Source: JACDAN01 sp036554945 (GTDB taxonomy: Bacteria > Actinomycetota > Thermoleophilia > Gaiellales > Gaiellaceae). From it: a stretch of DNA of 9,955 nucleotides. The stretch spans positions 1 through 9,955 of the forward strand of contig DATBMH010000027.1 of the NCBI GenBank assembly GCA_036554945.1, given 5' to 3'. The translations under genes were made by a program, and so were the position numbers. This document shows positions 1 through 6,194 of this stretch, one piece after another. Positions within the stretch are counted from its first letter, which is position 1. Every line of letters starts with the position of its first letter. The notes beneath the pieces are model-generated. The model worked only from the letters and a program-made list of their open reading frames with translations, ran no database searches and had not been told where the DNA came from.

Positions 1-1563
1 GTCACGGCGGAGCTTCCGCTCGCGGAGCCGGAGCAGGAGCTCGGTCCCCGTGCGCTCGTCGATCGCCTCGGTGTCGGCACGCGCGTCGAGCTCGGCCCGC
101 AGGGCGGTCAGCTCGGCGTCCTCCACGGCTTCGCCCAGCAGGACACCACGAAAGCGCCGGTGCACTGGATCGTCGAGGTGCTCCTCGGCGAGCTCGCCCA
201 GCAGCTTCACGAGCGACGGGTGCGCGACGACGGCGGCGAGCGCATCGCGTTCCAGCCGCGTCCCCGCCCCGAGCAGCCGCTGGGGCTGTCGCTCGACCAC
301 CGAGCGCGCTCCGCGCGCCGGTGCGATGCCGGCGAGCGTCTCGCGGGGGAGATCGAGGCGATCTGCCAGCAGCCGCACCGCTTCCTGCCGCTCGGGCGAG
401 TCCTCGGCCCGGGCCAGGATCTCGCGCGCGCGCACGAAGCCCTCCTGACGATCGTCGGCACGTGCCAGCTCGAGCCGGACGCGATAGTGGAGGTAGCTCT
501 CGGCGCCGACGAGCCGTTCCTCGAAGCGATCGGGCGCGTCCGCGGGGTCCTGGCCGGCGGGGAGCGTGACGACACGTACGTCGAACCCGTTCCGGACGGC
601 GAGCTCCATGCCCCGCAGGGTCGCGTCCTCCCCGGCCGCGTCGGCGTCGAAGCAGAGCACGAGCCGGCGGGTCAGGCGCGCCAGCTCCCTGACGTGCCGC
701 TCGGTCAGCGCCGTGCCCATCGACGCGACGACCGGCTCGAGGCCGGCCTGCCGCAGCGCGATCACGTCGGTGTTCCCCTCGACGACGATCGCCCGGTCCT
801 GCTTCGCGACCGCGGGCCTGGCGAGATGGAGGCCGTAGAGGATCGCGCTCTTGCGGAAGAGATCACTCTCGGGGGAGTTGACGTACTTCCCGCGCAGGGG
901 ATCGTCCTCGCGGAGCTTCCGGGCCTGGAACCCGACGATGCGGCCGCGCGCGTCGGCGAGCGGGAACATCAGCCGCTGCGGGAAGTAGTCGTTCCCGCGC
1001 GCGTTGGTCAGGCCGGCGGCGCGCAGCTCGTCCCTCGTGAAGCCGCGTTCCTGCGCCTTCGCGGCCAGGCCCTTTCCGGGCGAGAGGCCCAGACGAAACT
1101 CCTTCGCGATCGCGTCGCCGATCCCGCGGCCCGAAAGGTACTCCCGCACCGGCTCGCCCGCGCCGCTCTCCCAGAGGGTTCGTTCGAAGAAGGTCGCCGT
1201 CTGGTCGAGCAGCCGCTGCAGGCGGTCACGCTGCTGCCGTTCGCGCTCGGCCCGTGGCGAGGACTCCTCGTACTCGAGCTCGACGCGGAACCGCTCGGCG
1301 AGCCACTCGATTGCGCCGACGAAGTCGACGTTCTCCGTCTCGCGGACGAACCCGACGACATCCCCGCCGCGGTTGCAGCCGAAGCAGTAGTAGAGGTTGT
1401 CGCCCGGCTTGACCGAGAAGCTCGGCGTCCGCTCCTCGTGGAACGGGCAGCGGCCGACGTAGCGCGGGCCTTGCTTCCGGAGCGAGGTGCGCAGCGAGAC
1501 GACGTCGACGATGTCGGCGCGCTCGATCACCTCGCGCACGGACGTGTCCTTGATCCGCGCCAC
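1..1563 (-). CDS. dnaG: DNA primase DnaG (3' end cut by window edge)
   Basis: DnaG makes the RNA primers for replication and works with the replicative helicase at the fork. 521 residues are visible from a GTG start at 1563, and the frame is still open at base 1. The usual length is about 600, so most of the C-terminal helicase-binding domain lies outside. The N-terminal CHC2 zinc finger has C39, H42, C60 and C63 (CPFH ... CFGC). The catalytic core carries the TOPRIM acidic motifs EGNTD (262-266) and DADAAG (306-311), matching the metal-binding acidic residues of the family. The usual EGYMD is EGNTD here. The GTG shares one base with the dgt stop (TAGTG), which suggests translational coupling. 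The N-terminal sequence (MARIKDTSVREVIERADIVD) aligns with normal primase starts, so the start is well supported. A long plus-strand frame over the same bases is its antisense shadow. Confidence 0.96.
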   Translation of the reverse strand, partial: MARIKDTSVREVIERADIVDVVSLRTSLRKQGPRYVGRCPFHEERTPSFSVKPGDNLYYCFGCNRGGDVVGFVRETENVDFVGAIEWLAERFRVELEYEESSPRAERERQQRDRLQRLLDQTATFFERTLWESGAGEPVREYLSGRGIGDAIAKEFRLGLSPGKGLAAKAQERGFTRDELRAAGLTNARGNDYFPQRLMFPLADARGRIVGFQARKLREDDPLRGKYVNSPESDLFRKSAILYGLHLARPAVAKQDRAIVVEGNTDVIALRQAGLEPVVASMGTALTERHVRELARLTRRLVLCFDADAAGEDATLRGMELAVRNGFDVRVVTLPAGQDPADAPDRFEERLVGAESYLHYRVRLELARADDRQEGFVRAREILARAEDSPERQEAVRLLADRLDLPRETLAGIAPARGARSVVERQPQRLLGAGTRLERDALAAVVAHPSLVKLLGELAEEHLDDPVHRRFRGVLLGEAVEDAELTALRAELDARADTEAIDERTGTELLLRLRERKLRRD

Positions 1564-2555
1564 TAGAGCCGCTCCGCGTAGGAGAGCGCGAAGCGATCGG
1601 TCATGCCCGCGATGTAGTCGGTGATCCGCTCGACCTCGGGCCCAGGGCCTGCGGGCGGTACCTCGTCGGGGTGCGCTGTCAGGTAATCGAAGATGCGCCC
1701 GACCACGTCGGCAGCACGGGTGTGCTCGACCTCGGCCGCAGGGCCGAGGTAGACGCGCTCGAACATGAACGAGCGGAGCGCCAGCATCGCGGCGCCGACC
1801 TCCTCGCTCTGGACGATGTCCCCGGCGGCGGCGGACGACTCGACCAGATCGTGGACGAGCCGGTCGATCCGCTGGGAGCCGGTGCCTCCGAGCAGCGCGA
1901 TCTCCTCGGCCGGCAGCTCGGAGGGAGACAGCACCCCCGCGCGCACGGCGTCGTCGATGTCGTGGTTGATGTACGCCACGCGGTCGACGATCCGGACGAT
2001 CTTGCCCTCGAGCGTCAGCGGCTCGGCCGGGCCCGTGTGCGCGAGGATCCCGTCCCGCACCTCGTGGGTCAGGTTGAGCCCGCGGCCGTCACGCTCGAGG
2101 ACGTCGACCACGCGCAGCGACTGCTCGTTGTGGTGGAAGCGCCGGCCGTACCGGTCCGCGACGATCCGGTCGAGCGCGCCCTCCCCCGCGTGCCCGAAGG
2201 GCGGGTGGCCGACGTCGTGGCCCAGGCCGATCGCCTCCGCCAGGTCCTCGTTGAGCGCGAGGGCCCGCGCGACGACGCGCGAGATCGCGGTCGTCTCGAG
2301 CGTGTGCGTCATCCGCGTGCGGTAGTGGTCGCCGGCCGGGTCGATGAAGACCTGCGTCTTCCCCTTCAGGCGGCGAAACGACTTCGAGTGGACGATCCGG
2401 TCGCGGTCGCGCTGGAACGGCGTGCGCACGCCGCATTCGGCCTCCGGCCGGGCGCGTCCCCTCGTCTCGAAGGAGCGGACCGCGAGCGGCGAGAGGCTCT
2501 CCTCGAGCTCGCGCGTTCGCTCCTCGAACGCCGCTCCGGACAGGCTCACTCCCAT
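1563..2555 (-). CDS. dgt: dGTPase-like HD-domain deoxynucleotide triphosphohydrolase
   Basis: This 330-residue protein belongs to the dGTP triphosphohydrolase (dNTPase) family, which cleaves dNTPs to deoxynucleoside and tripolyphosphate and so affects dNTP pools. Visible signatures are the FRRLKGKTQVF block (about 60-70), the first metal-ligand H84 in RMTHTLE, the HD pair H113-D114 in GLGHDVGHPPFGHAGE, FHHNEQSLRVV (140-150), and D191 in RIVDRVAYINHDIDD. Length and motif order match the shorter 'deoxyguanosinetriphosphate triphosphohydrolase-like' group. The substrate could be dNTPs other than dGTP. I chose the ATG at 2555 because TACCCT lies exactly 6 nt upstream (leaderless pattern) and family similarity begins soon after. 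The open frame runs on to 3272, but that extension crosses another gene. It lies directly upstream of dnaG and overlaps it by one base, a common pairing in bacteria that links nucleotide control to replication. Confidence 0.93.
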   Translation of the reverse strand: MGVSLSGAAFEERTRELEESLSPLAVRSFETRGRARPEAECGVRTPFQRDRDRIVHSKSFRRLKGKTQVFIDPAGDHYRTRMTHTLETTAISRVVARALALNEDLAEAIGLGHDVGHPPFGHAGEGALDRIVADRYGRRFHHNEQSLRVVDVLERDGRGLNLTHEVRDGILAHTGPAEPLTLEGKIVRIVDRVAYINHDIDDAVRAGVLSPSELPAEEIALLGGTGSQRIDRLVHDLVESSAAAGDIVQSEEVGAAMLALRSFMFERVYLGPAAEVEHTRAADVVGRIFDYLTAHPDEVPPAGPGPEVERITDYIAGMTDRFALSYAERL

Positions 2556-2561
2556 GCTGCC

Positions 2562-2567
2562 AGGGTA
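2562..2567 (-). promoter_or_regulatory. -10 box of a predicted leaderless promoter for dgt
   Basis: On the minus strand TACCCT is followed by six bases (GGCAGC) and then the dgt ATG at 2555. No Shine-Dalgarno sequence lies in between. The same TANNNT-N6-start layout recurs at three other genes here, so transcription probably begins at the start codon. I see no good -35 box. Confidence 0.5.
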
Positions 2568-2593
2568 GTCCGCGAGGCGGATCGGCTCAGTCC

Positions 2594-3088
2594 TCAGCAC
2601 CGACGGGCGAGCACGATCTTGCCCGCCAGCCGTTGCGGGGCGGTGCCGAAGAGCTCGATCTTCACCGCGTACGTCCCGTTCTGCGTCCGCGGCCCGAGGT
2701 ACTGGAGCGTCCGACCGGGGTCGACGTCGAGCTGGTACGGCGCGTCCGGAAAGCCGGCGCGCCCGGAGCCGGCAGGCTTGAAGGTGAGCGTGGCGCTCCC
2801 GGCGGTCGGCGAGCCCGTGTAGTCGAGCACGACGACGAGCAGGCCGTCGAGCGGTGTCGAGCCGCCGAACCGGCGCGGGCATGCCGTCTTGCCGGTCACA
2901 CGACTTCCCGAGGGGAAGATCCGGATGCCGCGCGGCAGCCTGGCGCGAGAGCCCTGCGCGGTCACTCGTGAGTCGACGAACGCGAAACCGACGAGCTTCG
3001 CCTTCTGGGCCGCCGGAACCGCACCGTCGGGCCAGGCCGCCGCCACGGCGGCCGCGAGAGCGAGCACGAGTCCGCAGCGACGCGTCAC
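2594..3088 (-). CDS. small secreted protein of unknown function
   Basis: I do not recognise a family for this 164-residue protein. The N-terminus is a classic Sec signal: MTRRC, then a hydrophobic stretch (about 6-18), then a likely cleavage site after AVPA (23-26). The mature part is predicted to be mostly beta strands. It has a hydrophobic LLVVVLDY stretch (83-90) and only two cysteines, C70 and the last residue C164, which could pair once exported. The GTG start at 3088 is supported by a strong Shine-Dalgarno (GAGGGG, 3095-3100) spaced 6 nt away, so this gene is leadered, unlike dgt just downstream. It ends 38 bp before dgt, but the leaderless dgt promoter means the two need not be one operon. 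Function is unknown; an extracellular Ig-like or cell-envelope protein is only a guess. Confidence 0.75.
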   Translation of the reverse strand: MTRRCGLVLALAAAVAAAWPDGAVPAAQKAKLVGFAFVDSRVTAQGSRARLPRGIRIFPSGSRVTGKTACPRRFGGSTPLDGLLVVVLDYTGSPTAGSATLTFKPAGSGRAGFPDAPYQLDVDPGRTLQYLGPRTQNGTYAVKIELFGTAPQRLAGKIVLARRC

Positions 3089-3115
3089 GGGAATCCCCTC
3101 GTTCGAGCAGGCCGG

Positions 3116-3121
3116 ATGCTA
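3116..3121 (-). promoter_or_regulatory. possible -10 box for the secreted-protein gene
   Basis: TAGCAT on the minus strand lies about 27 nt upstream of the GTG at 3088. That would give a leader of about 20 nt carrying the GAGGGG ribosome site. No convincing -35 box is visible. It lies between the gene and the repeat cluster. Confidence 0.3.
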
Positions 3122-3150
3122 CAACGCGCCGACCCGTGGAGGGCGTGCGC

Positions 3151-3276
3151 GTGCCTGGGCACCGGCACACGTCCCGCTGGGACATGTCCGAAAGGGCCGT
3201 GGCCTCGTGCCTGGCACCAGGACACGTCCCGAACAGCCCTGTCTGCAAAGGCCACGTCCCCGTGGCAGGCACCAGG
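3151..3276. repeat. cluster of REP-like palindromic repeats (three units)
   Basis: Unit 1 (3151-3176) and unit 2 (3207-3231) share the same pattern, a GTGCCTGG(G)CACC half followed by CACACGTCCCG or GACACGTCCCG. They differ by one inserted base and two mismatches over about 25 bp. Unit 3 (3251-3276) carries CCACGTCCCC followed by GGCAGGCACCAGG, a diverged copy in partly inverted order. Each unit can fold: 3167-3175 pairs with 3179-3187 (one mismatch, 3-nt loop), 3212-3216 pairs with 3219-3223, and GCCACG 3251-3256 pairs with CGTGGC 3261-3266. Spacing is about 56 and 45 bp. The cluster fills the gap between the SDR stop and the secreted-protein promoter. This is the look of REP or BIME elements, which are spread by RAYT-type transposases in other bacteria. 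No transposase is present here. Confidence 0.6.
3251..3266 (-). terminator. hairpin terminator candidate downstream of the SDR gene
   Basis: In the minus-strand transcript, GCCACG and CGTGGC form a perfect 6-bp stem closed by a GGGA loop, starting 10 nt after the SDR stop codon (3277-3279). It is followed by CTTTGC, a weak U-tract. It coincides with repeat unit 3, so the repeat may serve as the SDR terminator. Confidence 0.4.
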
Positions 3277-4032
3277 TCAGATGACGATCGCCACCGTGCC
3301 GCCGTCCGCGCTCCAGGCCGCGCCCGTCACGTAGGAGGCCTGGTCCGAGGCGAGGAAGGCGATCACCGCGGCGACCTCGTCCGGCTCCGCCAGGCGACCG
3401 AGCGGCCGCGCCGCCGCGACCTTCGCCAGCACCTCGTCACGCCTGCCGCCGTGCTGGTCGGCGAGCCCGCCGTCCGCGAGCCAGGCATCCGTCGCCGTCG
3501 GACCAGGCGTGACCGCGTTGCAGCGGATGCCCTCGCCGGCGTAGAGGTCGGCGACGAGCCGCGAGACCGACAGCACCGCCGCCTTCGTCACCGAGTAGTG
3601 CGGCATGCCGGTCGAGGGACGCTTGCCGGCGGACGACGAGACGTTGACGATCGCGCCGCCGCCGCCCGCTCGCAGGTGCGGGAGCGCGGCGCGGATCGCG
3701 CGGACGTAGCTCATCACGTTCAGCTGCCAGTACGCGTCCCATTCGTCGTCGTCGACCTCCTCGAACCCAGCGCGCCTGGCGAGCCCGACGTTGTTCACCA
3801 GCACGTCGAGCCCGCCCAGAGCGGCCGCGGCGTCGTCGACCGCGCGCTCCGGCTCGCCGCGGCGCGAGAGGTCGGCGACGACGTGCACCTCCTCCCCGAC
3901 CACGGGAGCCCCGCCGCGCCCGCAGGTGGCGACGCGCGCGCCCTCCGCCGCGAGCAGGCGCGCGGTCGCGTGCCCGATGCCCGCCGTCGAGCCGGTGACG
4001 AGGCAAGCGCGGCCACGGAGCCCCAGATCCAC
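3277..4032 (-). CDS. short-chain dehydrogenase/reductase (SDR, FabG-like)
   Basis: This is a 251-residue classical SDR, an NAD(P)-dependent oxidoreductase with a Rossmann fold, probably cytosolic. The cofactor loop TGSTAGIG is at 13-20 and NNVG at 80-83. The catalytic tetrad is visible as N105, S133, Y146 and K150 (YSVTK). PGPTATD (176-182) follows, and a C-terminal GAAWSADGG (237-245) matches the family. Acidic D54 in VVADLS lies at the usual adenine-binding position. R39 in the second-strand CGRG region is compatible with NADPH, but this is uncertain. The substrate cannot be told from sequence. The GTG at 4032 is chosen because TAGCCT lies exactly 6 nt upstream and no ribosome site is seen, so the mRNA is probably leaderless. 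It diverges from the membrane-protein gene with only 17 bp between start codons. Its stop codon abuts the repeat cluster. Confidence 0.92.
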   Translation of the reverse strand: MDLGLRGRACLVTGSTAGIGHATARLLAAEGARVATCGRGGAPVVGEEVHVVADLSRRGEPERAVDDAAAALGGLDVLVNNVGLARRAGFEEVDDDEWDAYWQLNVMSYVRAIRAALPHLRAGGGGAIVNVSSSAGKRPSTGMPHYSVTKAAVLSVSRLVADLYAGEGIRCNAVTPGPTATDAWLADGGLADQHGGRRDEVLAKVAAARPLGRLAEPDEVAAVIAFLASDQASYVTGAAWSADGGTVAIVI

Positions 4033-4037
4033 GGGGC

Positions 4038-4044
4038 TAGGCTA
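4038..4044. promoter_or_regulatory. shared bidirectional -10 box between divergent genes
   Basis: TAGGCTA reads TAGGCT on the plus strand (4038-4043) and TAGCCT on the minus strand (4044-4039). Each box is followed by exactly 6 nt and then a start codon: ATG at 4050 on plus, GTG at 4032 on minus. Two predicted leaderless genes would therefore share one melted region. Confidence 0.55.
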
Positions 4045-4049
4045 CTGCC

Positions 4050-4391
4050 ATGGCTCGGCGCGATGCCGCCTGGTTCGCGCTCTGGGCGCTCGCCGGCGCG
4101 CTCACGGCCTTCAGTGCCCTGTCGATGGGAATCGGGCTGCTGACGGCGCCTCTGGCGCTCGCCTCGCTGGTTGGGCTGGCGCACTGGGCCCCGGCCCGTG
4201 CCGCCTGGGGCGTCCTCTCCGGAGCCGGCGCGCTGTGCTTCGGAGTCGGGATCGGCAACCCCGACCACGGGCTGACGGCGGAGCTGATCGCAGCGGGCGC
4301 CGCGCTGGCGCTGGCAGGGGGTGCGGGCCATGTCTGGTCGCGCGCGCCGGCGGCCCGGCCGCCCGGGCACGGCGGCCGGCAGCAGCCGTAG
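4050..4391 (+). CDS. small four-helix membrane protein, function unknown
   Basis: I do not recognise a family for this 113-residue protein. It is strongly hydrophobic, with about four membrane helices at roughly 7-24, 26-44, 50-69 and 76-95. A short basic and proline/glycine-rich tail (RAPAARPPGHGGRQQP) probably faces the cytoplasm. The basic MARR start agrees with an N-in topology. The ATG at 4050 fits the leaderless layout TAGGCT-N6-ATG, and there is no Shine-Dalgarno sequence. It ends 18 bp before the phosphatase gene on the same strand, but that gene has its own -10 box. The frame has high G/C at third positions throughout and is the best coding frame here. That supports a real gene, although it lacks a recognised domain. 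Confidence 0.7.
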   Translation: MARRDAAWFALWALAGALTAFSALSMGIGLLTAPLALASLVGLAHWAPARAAWGVLSGAGALCFGVGIGNPDHGLTAELIAAGAALALAGGAGHVWSRAPAARPPGHGGRQQP

Positions 4392-4397
4392 ATCCCG

Positions 4398-4403
4398 TAC
4401 CGT
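4398..4403 (+). promoter_or_regulatory. -10 box of a predicted leaderless promoter for the phosphatase gene
   Basis: TACCGT is followed by TGCCCC and then the GTG at 4410, the same 6-nt spacing as at dgt and the divergent pair. The box starts only 7 nt after the upstream stop codon. The gene can therefore be transcribed on its own despite its operon-like position. Confidence 0.45.
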
Positions 4404-4409
4404 TGCCCC

Positions 4410-4991
4410 GTGACGCTGATCCTCCTCGCACGGCACGGGGAGACCGACTGGAACCGAGAGCAACGATTCCAGGGTCACGCCGACCCACCGCTCAACGAGC
4501 TCGGGCGCGCGCAGGCCCGCGAGCTCGCCGAGCGGCTCGCGCCCGAGTCGCTGGCGGCCGTCTACGCCAGCCCGCTGCGCCGGGCGTTCGAGACGGCCGA
4601 GATCGTGGCCGGCCACCGCGGCCTGGCGGTTCGATCGGACGAGGGCTTGAGCGAGGTCGATCTCGGCTCCTGGTCGGGGTTGACTCGGCTCGAGGTAGAG
4701 GCGCGTTTCCCGGACGGCTATCGCAGGTGGCTCGAGTACGGGCTCGGCTGGACCGACGGCGAGAGCTACGACGAGCTCGGAGAGCGCGTGATCGCTGCGC
4801 TCGCGGGCATCGCACGCGCCCACGATGATGTCGCCGCGCTCGCCGTGACGCACGGCGGCCCGATCAGGTCGGCCGTCGCGCGCGCCCACGGGCTCTCGTT
4901 CGCGGAAGCGCGCCGGGCGCTGGCGATCGTCGAGAACTGCGGCGTGGTGCGGCTCGCGATCGACGGCGACCGCTTCGAGCTCGTCGACTGA
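4410..4991 (+). CDS. histidine phosphatase family protein (phosphoglycerate mutase-like)
   Basis: This 193-residue protein is a branch-1 histidine phosphatase, an enzyme that works through a phosphohistidine intermediate. The RHG motif is at 8-10 (LLARHGETDWN) with nucleophile H9. Other active-site features are R57 and R58 in YASPLRRAFETA, the acid E82 in LSEVDLGSWSG, and the second histidine H148 in VTHGGPIRS. The length and the DLGSWSG block resemble small cofactor-dependent phosphoglycerate mutase-like, CobC-like or broad-specificity phosphatases rather than glycolytic GpmA, which is about 250 residues. Nothing nearby (no cobalamin genes) points to a substrate. The GTG start places RHG at the usual distance from the N-terminus and lies 6 nt after TACCGT. 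Confidence 0.9.
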   Translation: MTLILLARHGETDWNREQRFQGHADPPLNELGRAQARELAERLAPESLAAVYASPLRRAFETAEIVAGHRGLAVRSDEGLSEVDLGSWSGLTRLEVEARFPDGYRRWLEYGLGWTDGESYDELGERVIAALAGIARAHDDVAALAVTHGGPIRSAVARAHGLSFAEARRALAIVENCGVVRLAIDGDRFELVD

Positions 4992-5013
4992 GAGACGCGC
5001 GACACGAGTTTCG

Positions 5014-5019
5014 TATACT
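5014..5019 (+). promoter_or_regulatory. -10 box candidate (TATACT) upstream of the small acidic gene
   Basis: TATACT matches the TATAAT consensus at five of six positions and stands out in GC-rich DNA just after the phosphatase stop. No clear -35 lies 16-18 bp upstream. A start near 5026 would give a leader of about 75 nt. Confidence 0.35.
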
Positions 5020-5052
5020 GGTTCGACAACGAATCGAGATCGCCGAATCGGC

Positions 5053-5058
5053 TAGGCT
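5053..5058 (+). promoter_or_regulatory. second -10 box candidate (TAGGCT) upstream of the small acidic gene
   Basis: TAGGCT is identical to the box used by the membrane-protein gene. A start about 7 nt downstream would be near 5066 and give a leader of about 36 nt that contains the strong ribosome site at 5090-5098. Confidence 0.4.
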
Positions 5059-5101
5059 GCGCGCCATCGAGGACTACACGAACAAGTACAAGGGGGAGCA
5101 G

Positions 5102-5320
5102 GTGGAGCTCGCGCTCTTCGGCGGCGAGTACCAGGAAGGCGTGCTGACCGCGTACTGCTCGATCGAGGACGTGCCGCACGTCGAGTTGAACGGGCACATC
5201 CTCGTCCCGCTCCAGAACGTCGCGTCCCTCCACTGCTCCAGCCGCTGCGACGCCCCCGAGCCCGACTGGCCGCCGCGCGGGCTCGAGGCCGAGGACGACG
5301 AGCGCGACGACGAGGAGTGA
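5102..5320 (+). CDS. small acidic protein, possible Sm-like beta barrel
   Basis: I do not recognise this 72-residue protein. The N-terminal part has alternating hydrophobic residues (MELALFGGEYQEGVLTAY ... HILVPLQNVASLH). The pattern recalls a small Sm- or SH3-like barrel, with a glycine turn in strand 2 and a late 'VPLQNVASL' strand. This is only a pattern match. The C-terminus is a very acidic tail (LEAEDDERDDEE). Three cysteines are present, two of them in HCSSRC. The GTG at 5102 is backed by a very strong Shine-Dalgarno, AAGGGGGAG at 5090-5098. The same frame stays open upstream and its codons look coding-like from ATC at 5066, which gives a sequence starting IEDYTNKYKGEQ. The true start may therefore lie further upstream, possibly at a non-standard codon. 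It ends 28 bp before the M48 protease gene. Confidence 0.6.
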   Translation: MELALFGGEYQEGVLTAYCSIEDVPHVELNGHILVPLQNVASLHCSSRCDAPEPDWPPRGLEAEDDERDDEE

Positions 5321-5348
5321 GAGCGCCGAGCTTGGACCCGCGAGCTCG

Positions 5349-6194
5349 ATGCGCCGCGCCGCCGCTCTGAACCTGCTCAAGGCGTGGCTGCTGGTGGCGA
5401 TCCTCGCCGCGGCGTTCGGAGCGCTCGGCTGGCTGATCGGGGGGTCGCGACCGGCGTCGCTCTTCGCGTTCTGCTCGCTGCTCGCCGGCGTCGCGGTCTA
5501 CTGGTACGGCGACCGCGCGCTGCTCGGCTCGCTCGGCGCCCGGCCGTACGCGCTCGCGGAGGATCCGATCCTGCGTTCCACCACCGATCGGCTCGCCGCC
5601 GCGCTGGCGGTCGCTCCGCCGAAGCTCTACCTGCTCGACGACGGCTTCCCGCGCGCGTTCGCCGTCGGACGCGGCCCGCGCAGCTCGTCGCTGGCCGTCA
5701 GCACGGGGCTTCTGGCCGGCCTCCCGCCCATAGAGGTCGAGGCCGTGCTCGCGCACGAGCTCGCGCACGTCCGCGCTCGGGACGTGCTCACGCAGACCTC
5801 CGCCGTGCTGCTCGCGCTCACGCTGGTCGAAGTGAGCCGGGTCGGCGGTTGGCTCTCGCGGGCGCTCCTGTTCGTGCTCGCACCGGTGGCGGCGGCGTTC
5901 GTCCACCTCCTGATCTCGCCGCGACGCGAGCTGGCTGCGGACACCGCCGCGGCAGCGGTCGCCGCGTCGCCGCACGACCTCGCCGATGCGTTGCTCCGGC
6001 TCGACGGGGCGAGCGGCCTCGTACAGTTCGCGGCCTCGCCGGCAACCGAGCCGCTCTACCCGGTGAACCCGTTCGCATCCGACAAGCTCTCGCGTATGTT
6101 CAACACGCACCCGCCGCTGGCGACGCGGGTCACCGCGCTCCGCCGGCTGGGGGACGCGGCTCCCCACCCCACCGTCCGTCGCGAAGACGAGTGA
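5349..6194 (+). CDS. M48 family membrane zinc metalloprotease (HtpX-like)
   Basis: This 281-residue protein is an M48 peptidase of the HtpX type, an integral membrane protease involved in membrane-protein quality control. Two N-terminal membrane helices lie at about 12-32 and 36-53. The zinc motif HELAH is at 136-140 (ligands H136 and H140, catalytic E137). Two further hydrophobic segments lie at about 148-163 and 172-190. The third ligand is E194 in RRELAAD. The C-terminal FNTHPPLATRV (251-261) is typical of HtpX proteins. The catalytic face should be cytoplasmic. The ATG at 5349 lacks a good ribosome site, and there is no TANNNT box 6 nt upstream. It sits 28 bp after the small acidic gene, so co-transcription is likely. 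Its stop overlaps the next gene's start by 4 nt. Confidence 0.92.
   Translation: MRRAAALNLLKAWLLVAILAAAFGALGWLIGGSRPASLFAFCSLLAGVAVYWYGDRALLGSLGARPYALAEDPILRSTTDRLAAALAVAPPKLYLLDDGFPRAFAVGRGPRSSSLAVSTGLLAGLPPIEVEAVLAHELAHVRARDVLTQTSAVLLALTLVEVSRVGGWLSRALLFVLAPVAAAFVHLLISPRRELAADTAAAAVAASPHDLADALLRLDGASGLVQFAASPATEPLYPVNPFASDKLSRMFNTHPPLATRVTALRRLGDAAPHPTVRREDE

Noticed and set aside
160..1566. A 468-codon plus-strand open frame
   Set aside because: It is the codon-aligned antisense of dnaG. GC-rich codons leave that frame free of stops, and its translation has no family motif.
2556..3272. An N-terminal extension of dgt giving 569 residues
   Set aside because: The extension crosses the secreted-protein gene on the same strand in another frame. 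It lacks dNTPase similarity, and a -10 box sits just before the ATG at 2555.
3151..3276. CRISPR array
   Set aside because: There are only three imperfect units with uneven spacing, one of them partly inverted, and the units are internally palindromic. This fits REP-like elements.
1671..4143. Long plus-strand frames (1671-2822 and 2854-4143)
   Set aside because: They are antisense to dgt, the secreted-protein gene and SDR. The translations are arginine-, alanine- and proline-rich with no recognisable domain.
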